Positions 34,852-41,877 of a DNA stretch of 64,000 nt are shown here, one piece after another. Under the pieces are notes generated by a model that was not told where the DNA came from, ran no database searches, and saw nothing but the letters and a program-made list of their open reading frames with translations. A program made the position numbers and the translations under genes. The stretch covers positions 1 to 64,000 of the forward strand of contig DASPOF010000012.1 of the NCBI GenBank assembly GCA_035626155.1. Direction: 5' to 3'. Each line of letters begins with the position of its first letter. Position 1 is the first letter of the stretch. This stretch comes from DASPOF01 sp035626155. GTDB lineage: Bacteria > Desulfobacterota > Binatia > Binatales > Binataceae.

Positions 34852-34867
34852 TGCGATTGCCGTGCCA
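34852..34867 (-). promoter_or_regulatory. Sigma54-type promoter of the USP-CBS operon
   Basis: On the minus strand the bases read TGGCACGGCAATCGCA: a perfect -24 box (TGGCACG), GG and GC exactly ten bases apart, and a -12 box TCGCA with one mismatch to TTGCA. The predicted transcript would start near 34841, 40 bases before the start codon at 34801. Confidence 0.6.
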
Positions 34868-34918
34868 GAATCCCTGTGCGGAAGGCCAGACTCTATCCCA
34901 TTTTTCTCTGAGTTGTTT

Positions 34919-34943
34919 GCGACATTCCAGAGCTTGATGTCGC
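34919..34943. promoter_or_regulatory. Inverted repeat, candidate activator-binding site between two sigma54 promoters
   Basis: GCGACAT (34919-34925) and ATGTCGC (34937-34943) form a perfect 7-base inverted repeat with an 11-base spacer. It lies about 50 bases upstream of one sigma54-type promoter and about 170 bases upstream of the divergent one, a usual distance range for enhancer sites. Confidence 0.4.
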
Positions 34944-35111
34944 GCGCGCGAGCGAAGATCTGCGAAAATGGTGCCGCGGGCTGTATCCGATCGCGCCACT
35001 TATCCGGCCGCGACTGATCCGATCGGGCGCGCCTACTCGATCCCGAGGCATAATGAACCGAAGATACCTCAATGGCGGTCGGCTTTTCACGACCCCGTGG
35101 GGTGGTTGCTC

Positions 35112-35127
35112 TGGCAAGCGGCTTGCA
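35112..35127 (+). promoter_or_regulatory. Sigma54-type promoter of the CBS/BCAM0308/P-ATPase operon
   Basis: The bases read TGGCAAGCGGCTTGCA: -24 box TGGCA, -12 box TTGCA, and GG and GC exactly ten bases apart. The transcript would start near 35138, 22 bases before ATG 35160. It is the partner, facing away, of the promoter at 34852-34867. Confidence 0.65.
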
Positions 35128-35159
35128 CGTTTTTATTTTGCCACGAGGAGAGGCCAATC

Positions 35160-35552
35160 ATGCAAATCCTCAATCTGATGACCGCGGATCCGGTCACTGT
35201 GAGTTCGCGTGACACGCTGGCGATGGCGAAGGCGATCATGGACACGGGAAAATTCCGCCGGACGCCGGTCGTGGACAATGGCAAGCTGGTCGGCATCCTG
35301 ACCGAGCGCGATATTCGCGAGCATGCCGGCTACCTCGAATCGACGCGGGTGGATGCGGCCATGCGTACGGCGCTCGTCACAATCGGCCCGCGCGGCACCG
35401 TCGAGCAGGCGGCGCGGCTGATGCTCCAGCACAAGATCGGCGGCCTCCCGATCGTCGAGGACGGAAAACTGGTCGGCATCGTGACGACGAGCGACCTGCT
35501 CAAGGCGTTCCTCAACGTCGTGCAGGCAACCGGGGAGATTATGAATCCGTAG
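35160..35552 (+). CDS. CBS-pair domain protein (first of two)
   Basis: The 130-aa protein is just two CBS motifs: MTADPVTVSSRDTLAMAKAI with FRRTPVVDNGKLVGILTERD, and MRTALVTIGPRGTVEQAARL with GGLPIVEDGKLVGIVTTSDL. Such proteins bind AMP, ATP or related ligands and act as regulators or sensors in the cytoplasm. GAGGAG is nine bases before ATG 35160; the frame upstream is not coding. It heads a run of same-strand genes with a second CBS gene 77 bases on. Confidence 0.92.
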   Translation: MQILNLMTADPVTVSSRDTLAMAKAIMDTGKFRRTPVVDNGKLVGILTERDIREHAGYLESTRVDAAMRTALVTIGPRGTVEQAARLMLQHKIGGLPIVEDGKLVGIVTTSDLLKAFLNVVQATGEIMNP

Positions 35553-35629
35553 GTGAATCGAGCCCGCGCGGGTTATAGCTTCTTCCTGAGCGCAGCGCGG
35601 CCCGACTCGCGCGGCGAGGAGCACGAAAA

Positions 35630-36079
35630 TTGAAAATCGAAGGACTCATGAAGTCGCCGGTGCATACGGTAAAACCGCAGGACTCGGTCGCGCATGCGCG
35701 TGCGATCCTCGAGGAGTATCGAATCAACCAGTTGCCGGTCGTGCAGAACCGCCACCTGGTGGGAATCGTGACCGACCGCGACCTGCGTGACGCGCCGGAG
35801 GCGGTCGAGGTCGCGGCATCGGAGGCCGCGCACGCGAGCCGAACGCAGGCGCCGAATCCGGAACGAATCCCGATCGAGGCGGTGATGACCGCCAACGTAT
35901 TGACCCTGACGCCGGGGGATGACGTCGAGGACGCGGCGCGGCTGATGCGGCGCGAGCGGATCGGCGCAATCCCGATCGTCGAGCGCGATGCGTTGGTGGG
36001 AATCCTCACGCGCAGCGACATCCTGGATGCGTTCGTCCTGGTGAGGGAGCAACAAGGCTCGAGGAGGGGGATGCGATGA
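35630..36079 (+). CDS. CBS-pair domain protein (second of two)
   Basis: The 149-aa protein starts with TTG at 35630, supported by GAGGAG ten bases upstream. CBS motif 1 contains KSPVHTVKPQDSVAHARAIL and LPVVQNRHLVGIVTDRDLRD. A linker of about 25 residues (EVAASEAAHASRTQAPNPER) separates it from motif 2, MTANVLTLTPGDDVEDAARL and GAIPIVERDALVGILTRSD. It is not a recent copy of the preceding CBS gene, as identity is low. Its stop overlaps the start of the next gene (ATGA). Confidence 0.9.
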   Translation: MKIEGLMKSPVHTVKPQDSVAHARAILEEYRINQLPVVQNRHLVGIVTDRDLRDAPEAVEVAASEAAHASRTQAPNPERIPIEAVMTANVLTLTPGDDVEDAARLMRRERIGAIPIVERDALVGILTRSDILDAFVLVREQQGSRRGMR

Positions 36080-36645
36080 GACCGACGCAAGCGCCGCCCA
36101 CTGCCGGGAGGGGCCTAATCCGCGCCCTTAGCCGGCGCGGGTCGGCTGCGAAAAAGACTGCACCCATCGCGAGGGTGCGCAAGATCAAAGACCCATCGAT
36201 CTGCGACCGGTGCGGCGCGGTCTATACCGCGAAAAGCTGGCGTATCGGACGGCGGCTCTCACCCGAGATGATGGCCAAAGCGGCCTACATCAATTGCCCC
36301 GCCTGCCAGCAGGTCGACAAGCTCGAGTATTTCGGACGAGTGTTGGTGCGCGGCCCGCTTTCCGCCGAGATGCTGGAGCGGATTCGCGCCCGCATCGCCA
36401 ACGTCGGACGGCGGGCGGAGTCCAACCAGCCCGAGCGGCGGATCGTCTCGGCCGAATGGGACGGCTCCACGCTCGAAGTCCTGACCACGTCGCAGAAACT
36501 CGCCCATCGGATCGCCCGCGAACTCGAAAAAGAATTCGGCGGGCGCGCGACTTACCAGTGGAAGGACGAGGACGGGATGCTGCTCACGGTTTGGAAGGCG
36601 CCGCGACCGCCCGAGACGCCACGCCGCTACGTGCGATCGTGGTGA
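36076..36645 (+). CDS. BCAM0308-family zinc-ribbon protein
   Basis: The 189-aa protein has a zinc ribbon, ICDRCGAVYTAKSWR near residue 42 and NCPACQQVDKLEY near 71. It then has a ferredoxin-like alpha/beta domain around RRIVSAEWDGSTLEVLTTSQ, with a helix rich in RELEKEF. This matches the BCAM0308 family, described with the low-oxygen-activated locus of Burkholderia cenocepacia and present beside CBS and USP genes in other genomes. The basic N-terminus (LIRALSRRGSAAKK) may bind nucleic acid. Its role is not known. It is translationally coupled to the CBS gene. Confidence 0.82.
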   Translation: MRPTQAPPTAGRGLIRALSRRGSAAKKTAPIARVRKIKDPSICDRCGAVYTAKSWRIGRRLSPEMMAKAAYINCPACQQVDKLEYFGRVLVRGPLSAEMLERIRARIANVGRRAESNQPERRIVSAEWDGSTLEVLTTSQKLAHRIARELEKEFGGRATYQWKDEDGMLLTVWKAPRPPETPRRYVRSW

Positions 36646-36747
36646 GAGGTGCAACCGCTCGGCGGGCCGCCTTCTGCAAACTCCTCGACCACCGAGACGC
36701 CTGAGCCATCGAGTCGCAGGCCTCCGCCGCGAGCGTTTACCGGAGCG

Positions 36748-39288
36748 ATGGATGATATCAGTGTGCCGCTGACCGGGCAGGGGGACGCCGCGCTGCGCGA
36801 AGACGGCGGGCTGAGCAGCGCCGAGGCGCGCCGCCGTCTCGACGCGTTTGGACCCAACCGCCCGGTGCGAATTCGCCGCGCCGCGGCGGTGGGCGAATTC
36901 CTACTCACGCTGGCCGATCCGATGGCGTTGATGCTGGCCGCCGCGGCGGCGGTCTATTTCGCGCTGGGCCAGAGAACCGAGGCTACGGTTTTGCTCGTCG
37001 CGATCGCGCCGGTGCTCGCGGTCGACGTAATCCTGGAAGCGCGCTCGCGATTGGCGCTGAAAAAACTTGCCGGCGCGGTCGCGCCGCGCGCCCGCGCAGT
37101 CCGCGACGGGCAGCCGTGCGAGGTGCCCACGGAGGACCTCGTGCCGGGCGACCTGATGCTGCTCGGCGAAGGCGGCATCGTTCATGCCGACGCGGTTGTG
37201 CGGCGGGCGGCTAATCTCGCGCTCGACGAGTCGCAGTTGACCGGCGAGTCTGAGCCGGTTGCGAAAATTCCCTGCCCCGCGGCGTGCGAGGCGTCGGCCG
37301 CGCCCGCCGAATCGCGCATCTTTGCGGGGTCGCGCGTCGTCGCGGGCCACGGCGCCGCGGAGATCGCCGCTACCGGCGAGGCGACCAGATACGGAAATAT
37401 CGCGCGGCTGGTGGGCGAGGCCGAGCTTCGTTCGACACCGCTGCAGCGCAGCACCGGGCGGATGGTGCGATGGGTCGTGGTGGCGGCGCTTGCGTTGTCG
37501 GCGGCCCTTTTCGCTCTCAGCATCTGGCGCGGCGCTTCGCCCGCGCAGGCGTTCCTGTACAGCATCAGCCTGGCGATGTCGGCGGTCGGCGAGGAATTCC
37601 TGCTGGTGCTGACGATGTTTCTGAGCCTGGGCGCCTGGCGGCTGGCTCGCGGCGGCGTGTTGGCCCGCCGCCTGGCAAGCGTCGAGACTCTCGGCGCGAC
37701 CACGGTAATCTGCCTGGACAAGACCGGGACGCTGACCCGCGGAGAATTCTCGCTCCAGGAGCATCGGCCGTTCAGTCCCCAGGTTTCCGAAGCGCGGCTG
37801 CTCGAGGCCGCGGTGCTCGCCTGCGAGCTGAACGCGGTGGATTCGATGGAACGGGCGATCTTCGCGCACTGCGCCGAGCACGGCATCGATCCGGATGCGC
37901 TGCACGCGCGCTGGCGTCTCATCCGGGACCATCCGTTCGATCCCATCGGCAAGCACATGTCGCACGTGTGGCGATACGGCGACGGGCACGAGAGGGTGGT
38001 CGCCAAAGGGGCGCTCGAGGGCGTGCTCGAGCATTGCGAAGCCACCCCCGCCGATCGCGAGCGCATCCTGCGCATGCACTCGGAGCTGGCCTCGCGCGGC
38101 ATGCGCGTGCTGGCGGTGGCGATGCGGGAGGCGAGTGCGGAAGGGTCCGGGATTGCGCGCAGCCGCAGCGAGGATGAAACCGCACTGCGGCTTTGCGGGT
38201 TGCTCGGCTTTCAGGATCCGCTCCGACCCGAAGTGCCTGCCGCGATCGCCGAATGCGAGTCCGCCGGCATCCGCCTCAAGCTCATCACCGGCGATCACGT
38301 GCTCACCGCGCACGCGGTGGCCGATGCGTCCGGGATGGCTCATACCGACGACGCAATCATCACCGGCGATCAACTCGACCGTCTCGATCGCGAGCGCTTC
38401 GCCGCGGCCGCAATGCGCTGCGCGGTCTTCGCCAGAATTCGCCCGGAGCAGAAATACGCGATCGTCGATGCGCTCGAACGCGCGGGCGAAGTGGTCGCGA
38501 TGACGGGCGACGGCATCAACGACGCTCCCGCGCTGCGGCGCGCCGATATCGGCGTGAGCATGGGGCGGCGCGGCACCGAGGTGGCCCGCGCGGTCGCCGA
38601 TCTGGTTCTGCTGGACGACGATTTCACGGCGCTGGTCGCGACCATCCGCGAGGGCCGGCGCATCTTCGCCAACATCCAGCGCGCCTTCCTCTACCTGGTC
38701 GGCTTCAAAGTGATGCTGGTGGCGCTCGCGCTGTCGGCGCCGCTCTTGCGCCTCCCGATCCTGTTGCTGCCGGTCAGCCTGGTGTGGATGGAGATGATCG
38801 TTCATCCGGTCTCGGCGCTCGCATTCGAGGGCGAGGAGGCCGGCAACGATGTCATGTTGCAGCCGCCGCGCGATCCCACTGCACCGCTCGTGGAGCCGGC
38901 GTCCGCGATCCAATCGCTGCTGACGGGTGCGCTGCTCAGCGCCGGTGCGCTCGCGCTTTATGCGCTGCGGCTTGACCGCGGCGTCCAGTACGCCAGATCG
39001 GCGGCGATGGTGGTCGCGGTCGCGGGAAGCATCGCGATGGTGTGGGCAGGATTGCCGCGCATCGGGCGCTGGCGGCTCGCCGTGCCTTCGGCCGCCCGCT
39101 TCTGGATCGTGATCGCGCTGGTCGCGGCGAGCCTGCCCGCGTTCATGCTCATCAGGCCGATCGCGTCGGTGATGATGATCGCGCCGATCGATGCGCGCGA
39201 CTGGGCGTGCGGACTTGGCGTGGCCGCGCTGGCCGCCGGATGGCGGCTCCTCGGAAGTGATTTTAAGCGGCCGGCGATGAAGCCGTGA
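36748..39288 (+). CDS. P-type (P2-like) cation-transporting ATPase with altered transport-site motifs
   Basis: The 846-aa protein has a cation-ATPase N-terminal domain (GLSSAEARRRLDAFGPN), the actuator motif LTGESEPVAK near residue 166, phosphorylation site DKTGTLTRGE (Asp 324) and hinge MTGDGINDAPALRRADIG near 585. It has eight or more membrane helices. Two key motifs deviate. Helix M4, where P2-type pumps have PEGL, reads SAVGEEFLLVLT (residues 278-289). Helix M6, where Asn and Asp normally bind Ca2+, reads WMEMIVHPVSALAFEGEE around His 686. The transported ion is therefore unclear. GTG 36649 would add 33 Pro-rich residues; ATG 36748 fits the family better. Confidence 0.9.
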   Translation: MDDISVPLTGQGDAALREDGGLSSAEARRRLDAFGPNRPVRIRRAAAVGEFLLTLADPMALMLAAAAAVYFALGQRTEATVLLVAIAPVLAVDVILEARSRLALKKLAGAVAPRARAVRDGQPCEVPTEDLVPGDLMLLGEGGIVHADAVVRRAANLALDESQLTGESEPVAKIPCPAACEASAAPAESRIFAGSRVVAGHGAAEIAATGEATRYGNIARLVGEAELRSTPLQRSTGRMVRWVVVAALALSAALFALSIWRGASPAQAFLYSISLAMSAVGEEFLLVLTMFLSLGAWRLARGGVLARRLASVETLGATTVICLDKTGTLTRGEFSLQEHRPFSPQVSEARLLEAAVLACELNAVDSMERAIFAHCAEHGIDPDALHARWRLIRDHPFDPIGKHMSHVWRYGDGHERVVAKGALEGVLEHCEATPADRERILRMHSELASRGMRVLAVAMREASAEGSGIARSRSEDETALRLCGLLGFQDPLRPEVPAAIAECESAGIRLKLITGDHVLTAHAVADASGMAHTDDAIITGDQLDRLDRERFAAAAMRCAVFARIRPEQKYAIVDALERAGEVVAMTGDGINDAPALRRADIGVSMGRRGTEVARAVADLVLLDDDFTALVATIREGRRIFANIQRAFLYLVGFKVMLVALALSAPLLRLPILLLPVSLVWMEMIVHPVSALAFEGEEAGNDVMLQPPRDPTAPLVEPASAIQSLLTGALLSAGALALYALRLDRGVQYARSAAMVVAVAGSIAMVWAGLPRIGRWRLAVPSAARFWIVIALVAASLPAFMLIRPIASVMMIAPIDARDWACGLGVAALAAGWRLLGSDFKRPAMKP

Positions 39289-39313
39289 GATTGCGCAGAG
39301 ATCGATATCGCGG

Positions 39314-40828
39314 CTAGTCGAGGCCGTACTTCGCGATTTTCGCGTACAGCTTCTTGCGCGAGATCTTGAGCAGCTTGGCGGCCTGCGCCTTGTTGCCCTC
39401 AGTGGTCTCGAGCGCGCGGCGGATCAGATGGCGTTCGGCTTCGGCGAAAGTGCCGACCGGCCCGCTGTCGCCGGCCGATCGCTCTCCGGCCGAGTGCCCG
39501 CCGATCGGGCCGGGAAGATCCTGGAGCCGGATCATCGCCGATTTGCCGAAGGTAAACGCGCCTTCGATCGCATTCTGAAGCTCGCGGACATTGCCGGGCC
39601 ACGAGTAATGCTTCAGCGCTTCCAGCGCGTCATCCTCGATGCCGGCGACCGGGGAGGGCCTGAGCATCTTCTCATTGAACAGCTCGATGAAGTGCTCGAC
39701 CAGCAGCGGGACGTCCTCGAGATGGTCGCGCAGCGGCGGCATCGTCAAGACGCTGGCCTGCAAGCGGTAATAGAGGTCGGCGCGTAGCTGGCCGCTGCGC
39801 ACGGCCTCAGTGGGATCGCGGTTGGTCGATGCGATCAGGCGGACATCGACCGGGACTTCGCGCGTCGATCCGACGGGGCGGACGCTCCACTCCTGAATCG
39901 CACGCAGGAGCTTGCTCTGGGTCTCGGCGCTCATCTCGGTGACCTCATCGAGGAAGAGCGTTCCGCCCTCGGCGGCGCGGAAGAGCCCGAGGTACTCCGC
40001 GATGGCTCCGCTAAAGGCTCCGCGCTTGTAACCGAACAGTTCGCTCTCGATCAGATCCCTTGGAATCGCGGCGCAGTTGAGGGCGACGAACGGCGCGTTG
40101 GAATTCGCTCCGCACTCGTGAATCGCGCGGGCGGCCAGCTCCTTCCCGGTTCCGCTCTCGCCGACGATCAGGACGGTGCCGCGCGTTGCCCCGGCCGCCT
40201 CGATCCGTTCGTACAGAGCGCGCATCGGGGCGGAGGCGCCCACCAGGCCGCGAAATCGTGTACGCGAGCCCGCCGGCAGATTGCGCGCCTCGCGCTCGAG
40301 CGCCCGGATGCGCGCGCTCGCCACCGCAGCCCGCGATCTGAAATAGGTGTCCGCCAGGATGACGATCTGACAATGGCTCAGCTTGTCGAACGCGAGATAA
40401 GTGGCCGTGGTCGCCTGCGGAAAAGTGGGGAACACTGCCGCTGCGCTCTCCTCGAACAAGTGCATCGATACGATCAGCTCGGAAAACGGCACCTGCCGCT
40501 CGGCCAGCCTCTCGCCGACGCGGCGCACGTCGGCCGCGAACTGGCCCACGTCCTTGGCAAGCAGGTCTTTCAGGATCGCGTCGAGTTCCCAGCCGAAGAT
40601 GTCCAGGAATTCCGGTTTGGTAAGCGAGCGCGTGTCGCCGAAATGCAGCCGGTAGAGCCGATGCCAGTTTTCCAGCACCGCATCGCGCTGGCTGCGGATT
40701 GCCTCGAAAATCGGGCGCAGCGCGTCCAGCTCCTCATCCCACAGCAGGTGGAAATAGCGAGGCGCTGCCTGCGTCGGCGCGGACCGGGTAACGGTCTGGC
40801 GGGGCTCCGAATCGGGTTCTCGTCTCAT
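39314..40828 (-). CDS. Sigma54-dependent activator with RsbRD_N-like sensor and Fis-type HTH
   Basis: The 504-aa regulator has three parts. Residues about 25-190 form a helical sensor resembling the RsbRD N-terminal domain (RSQRDAVLENWHRLYRLHFG and on). Residues about 200-430 are an AAA+ sigma54-interaction domain with Walker A GESGTGKE near 222, LFLDEVTEMS, and ELFGYKRGAFSGAIAEY, where the canonical GAFTGA loop is GAFSGA. Residues about 460-504 are a Fis-type HTH (NKAQAAKLLKISRKKLYAKI). The sensor is not a receiver, so activation is not by simple phosphorylation. It ends 25 bases from the convergent ATPase gene and likely drives the sigma54-type promoters nearby. Confidence 0.92.
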   Translation of the reverse strand: MRREPDSEPRQTVTRSAPTQAAPRYFHLLWDEELDALRPIFEAIRSQRDAVLENWHRLYRLHFGDTRSLTKPEFLDIFGWELDAILKDLLAKDVGQFAADVRRVGERLAERQVPFSELIVSMHLFEESAAAVFPTFPQATTATYLAFDKLSHCQIVILADTYFRSRAAVASARIRALEREARNLPAGSRTRFRGLVGASAPMRALYERIEAAGATRGTVLIVGESGTGKELAARAIHECGANSNAPFVALNCAAIPRDLIESELFGYKRGAFSGAIAEYLGLFRAAEGGTLFLDEVTEMSAETQSKLLRAIQEWSVRPVGSTREVPVDVRLIASTNRDPTEAVRSGQLRADLYYRLQASVLTMPPLRDHLEDVPLLVEHFIELFNEKMLRPSPVAGIEDDALEALKHYSWPGNVRELQNAIEGAFTFGKSAMIRLQDLPGPIGGHSAGERSAGDSGPVGTFAEAERHLIRRALETTEGNKAQAAKLLKISRKKLYAKIAKYGLD

Positions 40829-40981
40829 CTGCGGCACGTCGCGGTCGTTGTTGCCAAGGGTAACAACTGGTCAGACGGGCTGCACCCTACGGAAACACCA
40901 AGCCCTTTAGCATAATGGGCCTTGCGTGGGAAAAACATGGCACCCCAGCGAATTTCAGGGCCGGGTGACCGGCCTTCGGGC

Positions 40982-40997
40982 TGGCACGCTTTGAGCA
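40982..40997 (+). promoter_or_regulatory. Possible sigma54-type promoter of the receiver-like gene
   Basis: The bases read TGGCACGCTTTGAGCA: a perfect -24 box and GG-N10-GC spacing, but a poor -12 box (GAGCA). The transcript would start near 41008, 34 bases before ATG 41042. Confidence 0.4.
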
Positions 40998-41041
40998 TCC
41001 AAGCGCGCTTAAGACGGAACCCTGTGGGAATTAAGGCGCAG

Positions 41042-41494
41042 ATGGCCGCGCCGCGCAAGGGAGGGGAACCCGGCGCGCCGCCAAGCTCCCGTGATCCGGA
41101 TCGGCCCAGCAACCCTGCCGACTCTCCGCTCACCATGCTTGTGTTCTCGAACGACGACGCGGTCCAAAGTCTGGCCGCGGAGGCGGCTGTTCCGCCCTGG
41201 AGCGTCGAGCGATGCACCGACGTGGGGGAGTCGAGATCGAGGCTTGTCAAGCCGGGCGTCAGGCTGGTGGTGGTCGATGATGCGGCGATCGAAGAATCCA
41301 CGCGCGGATGGGTCCTGGAACAGATTAGAAAATACGCCGTACGCGCGATGGTGGTGTACATTGCTTCCGACCACAGCGACCAAAGCGAGCGGCGCGCTCG
41401 CGCATTTCCGGTTCAATATTATACCTCCAAGCCGCTGGATCACGACCGTGCGCTGAGAGTGCTTCAGTCGTTTGTCGTTCGTTCGAGCCACTGA
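41042..41494 (+). CDS. Receiver-like (response-regulator-fold) single-domain protein
   Basis: The 150-aa protein has a disordered N-terminus of about 35 residues, then a receiver-like alpha/beta domain: LTMLVFSNDDAVQSLAAEAA, LVVVDDAAIEESTRGW (Asp pair where the phosphorylated Asp sits), MVVYIASDHSD, and VQYYTSKPLDHDRALR (the conserved Lys). The expected acidic pair near the N-terminus is Asn-Asp-Asp. ATG 41042 is chosen over ATG 40937: the codons in between are poor in GC at position three and include TTA and AGA, and a sigma54-like promoter falls inside. It may be a partner of the hybrid kinase that follows. Confidence 0.7.
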   Translation: MAAPRKGGEPGAPPSSRDPDRPSNPADSPLTMLVFSNDDAVQSLAAEAAVPPWSVERCTDVGESRSRLVKPGVRLVVVDDAAIEESTRGWVLEQIRKYAVRAMVVYIASDHSDQSERRARAFPVQYYTSKPLDHDRALRVLQSFVVRSSH

Positions 41495-41877
41495 TCCGAT
41501 TCTCACTGCGATAGCGCAACTCTCTCGCATCCGGTCTGACAGGCGCCGCCGAGCCTGAAACACCAGGCCCTCGCGCTTGTCCGCGCCTGCCCGCAAAAAG
41601 GGCGGCAGCTTGCGCGATATCGAGTCTGGAGACCGCCGGGATTCGGTTCGCCAACGGCTGCAACTTCCCCGCGCGGGCGCGTTCCGCGTGCGTCCGCTTA
41701 TGATTCATCTTTGCAACGCATCGTTGTCCCGAATAGGTGCGATATCGCCTCACTCCGGCGGCATTGATAACTGCTGGCGGTCATAGGCCGGGAGAGCACA
41801 AATCGCCTACGGGCACTGCGCTTGCACCTTTTCCCGTGCACTTCCAAGCCCTCGCGCGAGAAGGGATTGGTCGGCGA
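41495..41877. other. Intergenic region upstream of the hybrid kinase
   Basis: The kinase frame is open back to 41737, but codon choice and the lack of a ribosome site make this leader unlikely to be translated. The only feature I can support is the sigma54-type promoter at 41811-41826. Confidence 0.4.
41811..41826 (+). promoter_or_regulatory. Sigma54-type promoter of the hybrid kinase gene
   Basis: The bases read GGGCACTGCGCTTGCA: GGCAC at -24, a perfect TTGCA at -12 and GG-N10-GC spacing. The only departure from consensus is the first base. The transcript would start near 41837, 41 bases before ATG 41878. Confidence 0.55.

Noticed and set aside
36901..38913. 670-codon minus-strand frame
   Set aside because: It lies opposite the P-type ATPase, whose motifs are certain; the composition is typical of an antisense shadow.
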